Assembly (NCBI GenBank): GCA_029959285.1
Contig: JASCOE010000002.1
Coordinates: 248,001 to 312,000, forward strand
Length of the DNA: 64,000 nucleotides
DNA from: Flavobacteriaceae bacterium PS02337
GTDB taxonomy: Bacteria; Bacteroidota; Bacteroidia; Flavobacteriales; Flavobacteriaceae
Direction of reading: 5' to 3'
Part shown: positions 27,364-35,511 of the stretch, piece after piece
Numbering within the stretch: the first letter of the stretch is position 1
Layout: the number at the start of each line of letters is the position of its first letter
Program-made: the position numbers and the translations under genes
The notes under the pieces: model-generated
What the model was told of the DNA's origin: nothing
Seen by the model: the letters and a program-made list of their open reading frames with translations, nothing else
The model's database searches: none

Positions 27364-27723
27364 ATGGAACCAAATGCAACAACAAACGAAGATCTAAATC
27401 TTTACGAAAAAGCTGAAAACTACGCAAAAACAAGTTTAGAATTATTAAAACTGAAAACTGTATGTTCAGTGGCTGATGGTGTATCATCATTGGCATCAAA
27501 GATTGCAATCGGTATTGTTGTTGCATTTTTTACCTTGTTTCTAAATATCGGGATTAGTTTATGGGTTGGTCAGCTACTTGGAGAATATTATTATGGATTT
27601 TTTGTAATGGCACTTTTCTACTTAATTGTAACTGTGATTGTTGTAAAATCTCATCATAAAATAATTAAAACTCCTATTGGTAATACTATCATATCAAGTA
27701 TACTAAAAGAAACTAAAAACTAA
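27364..27723 (+). CDS. Phage-holin-like (superfamily III) membrane protein
   Basis: A 119-residue protein with an N-terminal amphipathic part (LNLYEKAENYAKTSLELLKL) and two transmembrane helices (about 48-70 and 78-100). The layout matches the Phage_holin_3_6/YqjE-like family, which in this setting is a chromosomal envelope protein and not part of a prophage. No other phage gene is near. It neighbours ytxH and the next gene, as in many stress clusters. Confidence 0.8.
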   Translation: MEPNATTNEDLNLYEKAENYAKTSLELLKLKTVCSVADGVSSLASKIAIGIVVAFFTLFLNIGISLWVGQLLGEYYYGFFVMALFYLIVTVIVVKSHHKIIKTPIGNTIISSILKETKN

Positions 27724-27757
27724 AGATTTAATTCATTAATACTTTAAAAGACTAATT

Positions 27758-28138
27758 ATGGAAGCCATTTACACTATTGATCAATTAAATCAAAAAATAA
27801 AAGAATTAGAAGTTCGTCAAGACACAGAATGGTGCGCTGTAAAAGACCATATCGATGATATTAAGGAAAATTTAAAACCAATTAATCTGATTCGAAATAC
27901 AGTGGAAGAAATTAACGAAACTGTAGGTTTTAAAAGTCATCTCGCACAATCTGCTATCAGTATCGGAATCGGATATATTGCAAAAAGATTTATTGTTGGA
28001 AAAGGAGACTCTATGTTTAAAGGCATTTTAGGATCTATTGTTCAGCTAATTGTAACCAATCTGGTTTCTAAACCACAAAACGAAACTTCAAATGATTTTT
28101 CTGAAGAAGAAAACCACGAAAGATCATCAAAATATTAA
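27758..28138 (+). CDS. Hypothetical protein of the YtxH/holin cluster
   Basis: A 126-residue protein. The N-terminal half is a charged helix, probably coiled coil (IDQLNQKIKELEVRQDTEW); the second half has glycine-rich weakly hydrophobic segments (AISIGIGYIAKRF and MFKGILGSIVQLIVTNLVS) that could sit in the membrane. I do not recognise a named family. Spacing of 34 bases from the holin-like gene indicates one operon. Confidence 0.75.
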   Translation: MEAIYTIDQLNQKIKELEVRQDTEWCAVKDHIDDIKENLKPINLIRNTVEEINETVGFKSHLAQSAISIGIGYIAKRFIVGKGDSMFKGILGSIVQLIVTNLVSKPQNETSNDFSEEENHERSSKY

Positions 28139-28178
28139 ACGTCTAAAGAGTAATTTGTCAAACTTAATATAAAGTATT

Positions 28179-28277
28179 ATGGAAAAGTTAAGCGAAATAG
28201 TATTAAAAAATGGTGTATACGTTTACTCTAATCTATATAAATGTTTTGAATATACGAGAGTATTTCTAGGTATCTAA
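28179..28277 (+). CDS. Possible 32-residue small protein
   Basis: The ORF encodes MEKLSEIVLKNGVYVYSNLY and 12 more residues. It starts 40 bases after the previous gene with the same kind of AT-rich leader as the other cluster genes (TATTATGGAA), and is followed by a hairpin. It has no recognisable homology. The support is position and spacing only. Confidence 0.4.
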   Translation: MEKLSEIVLKNGVYVYSNLYKCFEYTRVFLGI

Positions 28278-28282
28278 CTTTC

Positions 28283-28337
28283 ATCATACGTTATTGGGGA
28301 AACGGTTGATGAAGATAAGACCTTCACTATATTTTTT
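28283..28337 (+). terminator. Hairpin at the end of the stress cluster
   Basis: TTCATCA pairs with TGATGAA, and inside it CGTT pairs with AACG around ATTGGGGA. A T-rich tail (ATTTTTTTAA) follows after about 17 bases, so it could be a terminator or a processing site. Confidence 0.45.
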
Positions 28338-28542
28338 TAAGCTTCTGAGATTCTAAGATGCTAAGGTTCTAAGATTTTTTATTCCGATAAATCGGAAATA
28401 GATAGTAAAACTTAAATCATTATCTCAATCTTAATCAAAAAAGAGACTTTTTTACATTAGTAAAAAAGTCTCTTTTGCTATATAAAAGTTCGAAGAACTT
28501 TAAAAAATCTCAGAATCTCAGAACCTTAGTCCCTCAGAACCT
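28338..28542. repeat. Octameric repeat inverted pair around a bidirectional terminator
   Basis: 28338-28380 (TTCTAAG-type units) and 28502-28542 (reverse complement units) flank a small hairpin CCGATaaATCGG and a strong hairpin at 28437-28476 (AAAAGAGACTTTTTTAC with its complement). The latter can terminate transcription from both sides. There is no gene in this stretch. Confidence 0.6.
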
Positions 28543-29874
28543 TTAATTATAATTTTGATAAAGCGGCAACTTCAAACCAGCGTAAATATTACAGCCTTTA
28601 GAAGTGTTTGAAAGCAAATTAGTAAAAAGAGTTCCAGAACCAATAAATATCGGACCCGCTCTGAAACCTGCTCCAATTTGCGTTCCGCTGTATTCCATGT
28701 ACGTAACAGGAAGGTAGAAACTAAATTGTCTGGTTTCGTATCTTGGTGTAAAAGTAACCGAATTGGCGATTGAAGTTCCGTTTACTTTTTTTGAATCTAC
28801 TAAACTCAAATCAGCGCTTAAATTCAAATAAAATCTTTGATTGATATTCCAGTCGAAATTAGTGTGCAATGCCGTTGGAAGATTTGCCTTTACTCCTTTT
28901 CTTGAAGATATTTTAGTATAGTTTGAATTAAAAAATTCGAAAATATTATCAGCACTTTTAATATCGTCTTGCGTTACTCTTCCGTTTAGATCGTATGTAT
29001 TTTCGATAACATTTTTATAATTCAAACTTCCGATATCAGTTATCGAAGCCGCAGCTTTAAACTTATAACGGTTTCCCATACAAGAGTGGCAATTGGTACG
29101 ATATTCATACGTAAAACCTAAGTCAACGCCTACTCCAGCCGAACCTGCATCAAATTTCGGATCTTCGCCGTTATCGTAATCGTAACTTGCTGCTGTGCTT
29201 AAAGTTCCTGTAGAATAATATTCGCTAAACTCTGGATTCACATTATTTCTGTTGAATGCTACAGAAATATTATTTCCGTGAACATAACCGTTTACTCCTG
29301 CCATTAAGTATTTTACGGTAATTCCACCTTTCACAAAATGATCGTCACGATCTAACAAAACCGTTGCATAACTCGCTCCAATTTCTGCCCAAGAATTCGT
29401 AACTCCATTTGGGTTTCCGCCTTGAATTAAAAAACTGTTTGTAAAATCGGTGTCTTTGTTTACTTCATCGACAAGCTGACCATTTACGTCAACAAGATTC
29501 GTAACGCTCCTTACGCGCGAAAAAAGCGCAACACTATGTACAGGCGTAATATTCAACATAAACGAAGGCCCTAAAATATCGACATTTAGATTTCCTCTGT
29601 TATTCGATTTAAAGTTTTTCTTTGCCTCGGTATCCAAATCGTAACCGCCGTCTAAAATGCTGCCAAAATTAACGCCGTACAAATCATTTTGTCCCGTTCC
29701 GCTTGCAGAAAAAAGCGTAATATCGGCTCTGTACTTAGAATCTACAATTACCGACGGATTAAACAAAGCCGATTGGATTCCGGCATAATTGTCATCTCTA
29801 AATCCAAAATACGATTGCGATCGCGCATAAAAAAAGCTTCCAAAGAAGCATAATAAAAGTAAAGTTTTCTTCAT
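28543..29874 (-). CDS. DUF5723 family outer-membrane protein
   Basis: A 443-residue protein with a signal peptide (cleavage near ARSQ). FRDDNYAGIQSALFNPSVIVDSKYRADI is the characteristic start of the Bacteroidota DUF5723 family, predicted to fold as a barrel in the outer membrane. A short cysteine pair CHSCMGNRY is near residue 265. The function of the family is not established. It is monocistronic. Confidence 0.85.
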   Translation of the reverse strand: MKKTLLLLCFFGSFFYARSQSYFGFRDDNYAGIQSALFNPSVIVDSKYRADITLFSASGTGQNDLYGVNFGSILDGGYDLDTEAKKNFKSNNRGNLNVDILGPSFMLNITPVHSVALFSRVRSVTNLVDVNGQLVDEVNKDTDFTNSFLIQGGNPNGVTNSWAEIGASYATVLLDRDDHFVKGGITVKYLMAGVNGYVHGNNISVAFNRNNVNPEFSEYYSTGTLSTAASYDYDNGEDPKFDAGSAGVGVDLGFTYEYRTNCHSCMGNRYKFKAAASITDIGSLNYKNVIENTYDLNGRVTQDDIKSADNIFEFFNSNYTKISSRKGVKANLPTALHTNFDWNINQRFYLNLSADLSLVDSKKVNGTSIANSVTFTPRYETRQFSFYLPVTYMEYSGTQIGAGFRAGPIFIGSGTLFTNLLSNTSKGCNIYAGLKLPLYQNYN

Positions 29875-29930
29875 AGATTAAATTAATTGGTTGTTTTTGG
29901 TCTGGCAAATATGAGGCAAAAAAAATCAAA

Positions 29931-29969
29931 AAAAAACTTAACGAATTATGAATTCGTTAAGTTTTTTTT
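29931..29969. terminator. Palindromic terminator-like hairpin
   Basis: AAAACTTAACGAATT and AATTCGTTAAGTTTT form a perfect 15-bp stem with an ATG loop and A/T tails on both sides. It lies between the divergent start of the DUF5723 gene and the end of prfA. The octameric repeats at 29969-30010 and 30149-30186 surround it. Confidence 0.7.
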
Positions 29970-30186
29970 CTAAGGTTCTGAGTTGCTAAGATTCTAAGAC
30001 ACTAAGTTTTAGAGCAGTCTTATAAATCTTACTTCACAAGATTACGGTGTATTATTTATCTTAAAATAAATTAATAAGGTTCTGATATTAAAACAAAAAA
30101 AGCCGAACTAAAAGTTCGGCTTAAATATAATTATGTTCAAAGCAAAAAACTTAGAACCTTAGCATCTTAGAATCTCAGAAACTTTT
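29969..30186. repeat. Octameric repeat inverted pair downstream of prfA
   Basis: 29969-30010 and 30149-30186 contain TTCTAAG-type units in opposite orientation. The prfA terminator lies between them. Confidence 0.55.
30095..30122 (-). terminator. Terminator of prfA
   Basis: AAGCCGAACTTTTAGTTCGGCTT in minus-strand reading is followed by a T-run. Confidence 0.85.
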
Positions 30187-30191
30187 AAAAG

Positions 30192-31268
30192 TTAGTAAAC
30201 TTCAGAAGCTTCTTTCAATTTCTCCATATTATTCACTAATTGAAGCTCAGCCACAATTTTCTGAATATCACCATTCATGATGTTTCCTAAATCGTAAAGT
30301 GTCAAACCAACTCTGTGATCGGTTACACGACCTTGAGCGTAGTTGTACGTACGAATTTTAGCCGAACGGTCACCAGAACTTACTTGCGAACTACGTTTAG
30401 AAGCATCTTCTTCTTGTTTTTTCGCCAATTCCATTTCGTACAAACGAGAACGTAATACGATTAAGGCTTTGTCTTTATTTTTATGTTGCGATTTCTGATC
30501 CTGACATTGCGCCACCAATCCAGTTGGAATGTGCGTTAAACGTACAGCCGATTTCGTCGTATTTACCGATTGTCCTCCAGGTCCAGACGAACAGAAGAAA
30601 TCTACACGAACCTCATTCATATCAATTTGAACATCAAACTCTTCCGCTTCTGGTAAAACCATAACCGTTGCAGCCGATGTATGCACACGACCTTGCGTTT
30701 CAGTTTGCGGAACACGTTGTACACGGTGTACACCAGCTTCAAACTTCAACGTTCCGTATACATCTTCTCCCGAAACCTCAAAAATTACCTCTTTAAAACC
30801 TCCAGAAGTACCTTCGTTCATATCTACCACAGAAGTTCTCCAACCTTGCGATTCGCAATACTTCGTATACATTCTAAATAAATCTCCTGCAAAAATACTC
30901 GCTTCATCTCCACCCGTTCCCGCGCGAATCTCCACCATAACGTTTTTAGCATCTTCAGGATCTTTAGGAATCAACATAAATTTGATTTCCTCCTCAAGTT
31001 GAGGCAAGCGTTCTTTTGCTTCATCCAATTGCATTTTAGCCATTTCGGTCATATCTGCATCGCTTCCGTCTGCAATAATTTCGTTGGCCTCATCAATATT
31101 GGCTAAAACAAGAATGTATTCTTCTCTCTTATCAACCAAAGCTTTTATGCTTTTATATTCTTGGTTGAGCTGCACATAACGTTTTTGATCTGCAATAACA
31201 TCCGGCTGAATAATCAAATCCGAAATCTCATCAAAACGCTGCTTTACATATTGAAGTCTATCTAACAT
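30192..31268 (-). CDS. prfA: Peptide chain release factor 1
   Basis: A 358-residue RF1 that releases peptides at UAA and UAG. The GGQ motif is in [20 protein letters not shown], and the stop-codon-reading tripeptide region is [17 protein letters not shown] (PxT type). The length and domains are normal. It is cytoplasmic and binds the ribosomal A site. Its presence fits efficient termination at the TAA in the interrupted TonB receptor gene of this window. Confidence 0.96.
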   Translation of the reverse strand: MLDRLQYVKQRFDEISDLIIQPDVIADQKRYVQLNQEYKSIKALVDKREEYILVLANIDEANEIIADGSDADMTEMAKMQLDEAKERLPQLEEEIKFMLIPKDPEDAKNVMVEIRAGTGGDEASIFAGDLFRMYTKYCESQGWRTSVVDMNEGTSGGFKEVIFEVSGEDVYGTLKFEAGVHRVQRVPQTETQGRVHTSAATVMVLPEAEEFDVQIDMNEVRVDFFCSSGPGGQSVNTTKSAVRLTHIPTGLVAQCQDQKSQHKNKDKALIVLRSRLYEMELAKKQEEDASKRSSQVSSGDRSAKIRTYNYAQGRVTDHRVGLTLYDLGNIMNGDIQKIVAELQLVNNMEKLKEASEVY

Positions 31269-31292
31269 TTTCTTTTTCCTTTATTTGGACTG

Positions 31293-31300
31293 CAAAATTA
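31293..31300 (-). promoter_or_regulatory. Probable -7 box of prfA
   Basis: The minus strand reads TAATTTTG, 25-32 bases upstream of the prfA ATG. Confidence 0.5.
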
Positions 31301-31468
31301 CAAAATATTTGTGGAAAATTCTACTATTGATTTTTTGTGTTTTTTGAGGAGAGTTTTGATAGCTTTTGTTTTTGAAAAACAGGGGTTTTTACTTGGTATT
31401 GGATTTGATTTTTATGCGATGTTTGTTTAGTTTAAATTATCAATTGTAATTTAATCTTTTTATAACAG

Positions 31469-31484
31469 TTACGGTTTCCCGTAA
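31469..31484. promoter_or_regulatory. Palindrome upstream of the pentapeptide/NACHT operon
   Basis: TTACGG-TTTC-CCGTAA is a perfect 6-bp inverted repeat 21 bases before the TATATTTG box (31506-31513), in the place where a -33 element or operator would be. It may bind a repressor or activator of the operon. The rest of 31301-31606 is AT-rich without a gene. Confidence 0.4.
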
Positions 31485-31505
31485 TTTAATTATTTTAAAT
31501 CAAAC

Positions 31506-31513
31506 TATATTTG
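31506..31513 (+). promoter_or_regulatory. Probable -7 box of the pentapeptide/NACHT operon
   Basis: TATATTTG matches TAnnTTTG. It would leave an untranslated leader of about 85 bases. Confidence 0.5.
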
Positions 31514-31606
31514 TAGTTTATACATTACTTAACAACATTGAAATCTAAGCAAATTGAGATAAATTTTTAAATACTAACGATAAAAATAACTTTAAAATAA
31601 AATTGC

Positions 31607-32467
31607 GTGATAAAAAAAATAGATAAAATTAAAATTATAGGAATTCTTTTTTTATTGACAGGAATTGGATTAGTTTTTTTTCATAAATATCCTTCAAATG
31701 CGCCATACCATGTATTAATCGGAAACTTATATTCCAATTTTTGTGCTGAATTTATTAGTATTGCTATAACTATACTTTTAATTGATCATTTATATGAAAT
31801 TAAAGAAAAGAAAAGTCTAAAATCACGGCTAATACGCGAATTAGGTAGTGAAGAAAGAAGTTTAACATCAAAAGCCTTAAAAGAATTACGCGAAAATAAT
31901 TGGTTGCAAGATGGTTCTCTAAAAAATGCAGACCTGCAAAATGCAAATCTTAGTAATTTAGATTTGTCAAATGCAAATTTAGAAAATGTAAATTTAACAA
32001 ATGCGAATTTAGTAAATAGTAATCTTTCAAAAGCAAATTTAAATAAATCTATTTTAACTAGTTGTAAAATGTTAGGTGCAAAACTTGAAAATACAAATCT
32101 TAGTAATTCTACAATTCATAGCGCAAATTTCCAAGAAGCAATACTGAATAAAATTATAGCTTCAAATGTAGATTTTATGAATTGTAATATGGATGTAATG
32201 GAAATGGTTGATTCAAATTTTACTCAATGTAAATTTGAAGATGTTAATTTTACACAAAGTAACTTATCAAGATCAAAATTTATTTCTTGTAATTTTTTAA
32301 GAGCAAAAGTTCATAGCACTAACATTAAAGATTCATCATTTGAAAGATGCGATATTAACCATCTAACAGATTGGCGATACTTAGAAAACAGATTACCAAA
32401 TAGCTTTTTAGCTCCTACAAATGTACCTGCTGAATTCTTAGAATTTCAAAACCTTGTAAATTTATGA
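31607..32467 (+). CDS. Membrane-anchored pentapeptide-repeat protein
   Basis: A 286-residue protein beginning with GTG. Two hydrophobic segments (about 9-25 and 43-62) should place the N-terminus in the inner membrane. A charged linker leads to about 25 pentapeptide repeats (residues 100-260) of the A(N/D)LxN type, for example LQNANLSNLDLSNANLENVN, which fold as a right-handed quadrilateral helix. The C-terminal 25 residues leave the repeat. The stop codon overlaps the start of the NACHT gene (ATGA), so the two are translationally coupled. Pentapeptide helices often mimic nucleic acid or mediate protein contacts; here a membrane-bound partner or effector of the NACHT NTPase is an inference. 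Confidence 0.85.
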   Translation: MIKKIDKIKIIGILFLLTGIGLVFFHKYPSNAPYHVLIGNLYSNFCAEFISIAITILLIDHLYEIKEKKSLKSRLIRELGSEERSLTSKALKELRENNWLQDGSLKNADLQNANLSNLDLSNANLENVNLTNANLVNSNLSKANLNKSILTSCKMLGAKLENTNLSNSTIHSANFQEAILNKIIASNVDFMNCNMDVMEMVDSNFTQCKFEDVNFTQSNLSRSKFISCNFLRAKVHSTNIKDSSFERCDINHLTDWRYLENRLPNSFLAPTNVPAEFLEFQNLVNL

Positions 32468-33948
32468 TACAGTATACCATTGATCAAATTTTCAATTCAA
32501 TTTCTTCAACAATTTTACAAGAATCTACAAAATGGAAACTGAAAGAAGAGATACAGTCTTATGTAAGTAATACTTATGAAAAATTTAGACTTACCAAAAA
32601 TCTTCTATTTAGAAATGAACCGATTGATTTTCTTCGCAATTATATTCCTATTACATTAACAATTAATCAAAAAAGAATTCGTCAAAAAAATCCAATGGAT
32701 CTTTTCGATGAATATAATAAAATTGCAATACTGGGAAATGCTGGGAGTGGAAAAACTACTTTCTTAAAATTTCTAACAATTAGTTGTATAAATCGAGAAG
32801 AATATATTCCAGTATATGTAGAACTTAGATTATTTAATATTGAAAATATAGATTTTGAAAGTTTTATCACTCGAATTATCAGCAACGAATCGCGAGATAA
32901 AGTTATTGAACTCTTTAAAAAAGGAAATTTTTTATTTCTATTTGATGGTTTTGATGAAATTAATTATAGTGAAGGGTCAAATGTTATAAATCAAATTCAA
33001 AATTTTATATCTAATTTTAACAATAATCTTTTTGTAATATCATCCAGACCAGGAACAAATGTAGAAAGTTTAAATGAATTTCATGTCTGTGAAATAGCTC
33101 CACTTTCTGAAATAGATGTAATGTTCTATATTGAACAACTCAATTTGTCTAATAGTAAGAAGGAAATTTTTTTCCAATCTATTGAAGATGATGATTATTT
33201 CCATCAATACTTGACTACACCTCTATTTCTATCAATCTATATTAATTACATTATAAATCATAGTGAAACAAATTTCCCTAAAAATAAATCAATTTTTTTT
33301 AGAAATATTATTGATACACTTTTTTCAAAACACGATGCAGTTTCAAAATTAGGATTTGTACGACCAAAACTTTCTGGACTTAATAAAGATGAATTGGAAA
33401 GAGTTGCAACAATTTTAGCTTTTAGAGGATTAATAACTGGACAAAATACCTTTTCAAAAGATATTTTAATAAAAGAATTAGAATTAATTAAACGCAATCA
33501 AATTTTAGAATTTGAAAATGACAAACTAATTTATGATTTAACAATAACGGTTAATGTATTAGTTGTCAATGGCGATTTTTACTCATTTGTGCATATACTT
33601 ATATTAGAATATTTAGCTGCATTATTTATATCCAGATTACCGCAAACAGAAAAAAGCCTTTTTTATAATAGAATTTTAGGAGAGGAAAAATTATCCTTAA
33701 GCTCTAGTTTGTTAAATTTTCTTTCTGAGTTAGATTTCCAAATGTTGATAAAAGACTTCATTATTCCAAAATTGGAAAATTATTCGTTTCCTAATACACA
33801 TCGACCATCGGACTTGTTAATTATAGAATTATTGGAAAATAAGTTTGAATTTACTTCAAAATATGGCTATAGAGATTTTGTTGCTAGATTAAAAAAAGAA
33901 TTCAGAATTCAATCAGATAATGATTTAGGCGAATTATTTTCTACTTAA
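32464..33948 (+). CDS. NACHT-domain NTPase (STAND family)
   Basis: A 494-residue protein. After about 85 N-terminal residues comes a NACHT NTPase: Walker A LGNAGSGKTTF (90-100), Walker B LFLFDGFDEI (about 157-166), then VISSRPG. A helical region follows, including FYSFVHILILEYLAALF, a segment like the winged-helix end of NACHT modules. The last ~90 residues form a short C-terminal region with no repeats, so any sensor is small, as in the short bacterial NACHT proteins. Bacterial NACHT proteins include antiphage systems; whether this one is such a system is not shown. It is coupled to the membrane pentapeptide protein. The DNA is noticeably AT-rich. Confidence 0.85.
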   Translation: MIQYTIDQIFNSISSTILQESTKWKLKEEIQSYVSNTYEKFRLTKNLLFRNEPIDFLRNYIPITLTINQKRIRQKNPMDLFDEYNKIAILGNAGSGKTTFLKFLTISCINREEYIPVYVELRLFNIENIDFESFITRIISNESRDKVIELFKKGNFLFLFDGFDEINYSEGSNVINQIQNFISNFNNNLFVISSRPGTNVESLNEFHVCEIAPLSEIDVMFYIEQLNLSNSKKEIFFQSIEDDDYFHQYLTTPLFLSIYINYIINHSETNFPKNKSIFFRNIIDTLFSKHDAVSKLGFVRPKLSGLNKDELERVATILAFRGLITGQNTFSKDILIKELELIKRNQILEFENDKLIYDLTITVNVLVVNGDFYSFVHILILEYLAALFISRLPQTEKSLFYNRILGEEKLSLSSSLLNFLSELDFQMLIKDFIIPKLENYSFPNTHRPSDLLIIELLENKFEFTSKYGYRDFVARLKKEFRIQSDNDLGELFST

Positions 33949-33952
33949 TCCT

Positions 33953-33966
33953 CGCGCTAGCAGGGA
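33953..33966. repeat. Half repeat CGCGCTAGCAGGGA
   Basis: This sequence matches the arm of the GCTAGC repeat (2782-2849) and is complementary in its AGCAGGGA part to TCCCTGCT at 34591-34598, on the other side of the next gene. Confidence 0.55.
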
Positions 33967-34015
33967 GAGAACATTACAAAATATTAAAATTAGCTACAAA
34001 ACTAATAAATGAAAC

Positions 34016-34588
34016 ATGGATATTTTAAAATTATATCAAGCTAAATGGCAACAAGAAGTTTATAATGAATTAGAAAATAAAAAATATACAAAATGGATTA
34101 ATTATAATGTTTTGTATAGGAGACAAAATCATATTGTTCATAAAAAAATAAATAAAATTGGTGAATTTGTTCTTGGGATAAAACACATAGACGCAATTGA
34201 TGATGAAATTTTTAAAAAATTAAATGATATACTATTATTAAATAGTAAAATTAAAAATTTCACTTCTACTTGTGACGAATTTTCTCTTTTCAACGAATAT
34301 GAAGAAATTGAAAAAGCTAGAGCTTCTAAGATGGGCTTTGGATATAAATTTAATGATTTACAAATAAATACAGATTTAGAAAACATTGTTAAACTAGAAA
34401 CTAGAGTTTTCTTTACAGATGCAAAAAATGTTAAAAACAGTGTTATTTACGATCTTCCAACTATATTAAACTTAAATTTACTAGGAGGCATTCCAACACT
34501 AAACAGAGAACCTTTCATGAGAATTAGTGAAGCTGAAAAAGTTATAGCGGAATATTGGAAAGATAGAGAAGATAATTTTTCGCTATAA
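34016..34588 (+). CDS. Hypothetical protein downstream of the NACHT gene
   Basis: A 190-residue soluble-looking protein without signal peptide or membrane segment; Lys-, Asn- and Ile-rich, with WINYNVLYRRQNHIVHKKIN near the N-terminus and IPTLNREPFMRISEAEKVIA near the C-terminus. I recognise no family. It lies 67 bases after the NACHT gene and is bracketed by half repeats with complementary cores. It could be a third component of the module or an unrelated passenger gene. Confidence 0.65.
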   Translation: MDILKLYQAKWQQEVYNELENKKYTKWINYNVLYRRQNHIVHKKINKIGEFVLGIKHIDAIDDEIFKKLNDILLLNSKIKNFTSTCDEFSLFNEYEEIEKARASKMGFGYKFNDLQINTDLENIVKLETRVFFTDAKNVKNSVIYDLPTILNLNLLGGIPTLNREPFMRISEAEKVIAEYWKDREDNFSL

Positions 34589-34675
34589 GTTTCCCTGCTA
34601 GAGCTAGCATACCTCTTGTGAATGTAACCCTGTAGCGCGGATTTGCAATCCGTGCCCGCAACAATAAGACACAAC
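34589..34675. repeat. Half repeats downstream of the hypothetical gene
   Basis: TCCCTGCTAGAGC (34591-34603) is the complement of the half repeat at 33953-33966. From 34632 on, TAGCGCGGATTTGCAATCCG and the following CCCGCAACAATAAGACA match the arm of the 31-bp inverted repeat at 35359-35505 with one base changed. Confidence 0.6.
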
Positions 34676-34689
34676 ACAAATTATAAAAA

Positions 34690-34721
34690 ACAAAAGCCAC
34701 AAATCATGTGGCTTTTTTGAT
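34690..34721 (+). terminator. Terminator-like hairpin
   Basis: AAAAGCCACA and TGTGGCTTTT form a stem, followed by TT. It could serve the gene at 34016. Confidence 0.65.
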
Positions 34722-34775
34722 ATATTTATAAACGGAAAAAATAGCACTCTTTGCTCGCACTAGCAATTAATCAAA

Positions 34776-35363
34776 ATGAACCTAGAAAACCATCCCTTCT
34801 TCAAAAAATACAAAATTGTCAAAATTATAGTATTATTTCATTTGTTTGTTTCTCTCTTTATTTTTATTTCAGGATTAGTTGGTGGTTATAACAATGGGGA
34901 TCCTTTGCTAGGTTTGAAAAAACCTTTTGAAAATTATACCGCATTGTCTAATCCCGAAAAATATTTAAAAAGTGATTTTTTTGTAGTCGATACTGCATTT
35001 ATTGAAGAAACTTCAGGCAGAAAACCCTCTGACACAAAATCAAAATACACCGTAATTAGAGGTAATTTATTGCATTCGAACATCAAAAAAGAAATAATTT
35101 GGCAGGGCAACAATATTTATACATTTTATAAAGGAAGACTTGCCCTTAACAACGATAATTTCAATTACGTCTATACCCGAAAAGCAAAATCTATCAAAGT
35201 ATGGAGAAACAAACTTAATGACGCACTTTTTGTAGACAACAAAAAGCATATGGAAGATCAAAAGTTTAACGCTGTTAGTCATTTATACATTCAATTTTCA
35301 CTTCTCATATTGCCTATAGTTTTGCTCATTTTAAAAAAAAAATCAGAAGCAGAACTCCGATAG
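34776..35363 (+). CDS. Hypothetical membrane protein
   Basis: A 195-residue protein with two transmembrane segments, near the N-terminus (about 16-36, IIVLFHLFVSLFIFISGLVG) and at the C-terminus (about 168-187, FSLLILPIVLLIL). Between them is an extracytoplasmic domain of about 130 residues. No family is recognised. The last codons and stop (ELR, TAG) lie inside the left arm of a 31-bp inverted repeat, so the C-terminus may have been set by insertion of that repeat. Confidence 0.65.
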   Translation: MNLENHPFFKKYKIVKIIVLFHLFVSLFIFISGLVGGYNNGDPLLGLKKPFENYTALSNPEKYLKSDFFVVDTAFIEETSGRKPSDTKSKYTVIRGNLLHSNIKKEIIWQGNNIYTFYKGRLALNNDNFNYVYTRKAKSIKVWRNKLNDALFVDNKKHMEDQKFNAVSHLYIQFSLLILPIVLLILKKKSEAELR

Positions 35364-35505
35364 CGCGGATTTGTAATCCGTGCCCGCAACAATAAGACAT
35401 AATAAAAATCTTTAAAAGTAAAAGCTACAAAATCATGTAACTTTTGTTTTTATTACAAATGTATAGACCAATCTTTGCGGGCACGGATTACAAATCCGCG
35501 CTATC
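35359..35505. repeat. 31-bp perfect inverted repeat with hairpin arms
   Basis: 35359-35389 and 35475-35505 are exact complements, starting GATAGCGCGGATTTGTAATC. Each arm carries a small GGATT...AATCC hairpin, and the 85-base spacer has a terminator-like hairpin with a T tail (about 35418-35454). A near copy of one arm is at 34632-34675. Confidence 0.8.
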
Positions 35506-35511
35506 GTAATA

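Noticed and set aside
27364-27723. Holin-like gene considered as evidence for a prophage
   Set aside because: No other phage gene is present. The YtxH and Lmo0937-like neighbours indicate the chromosomal stress-cluster version.
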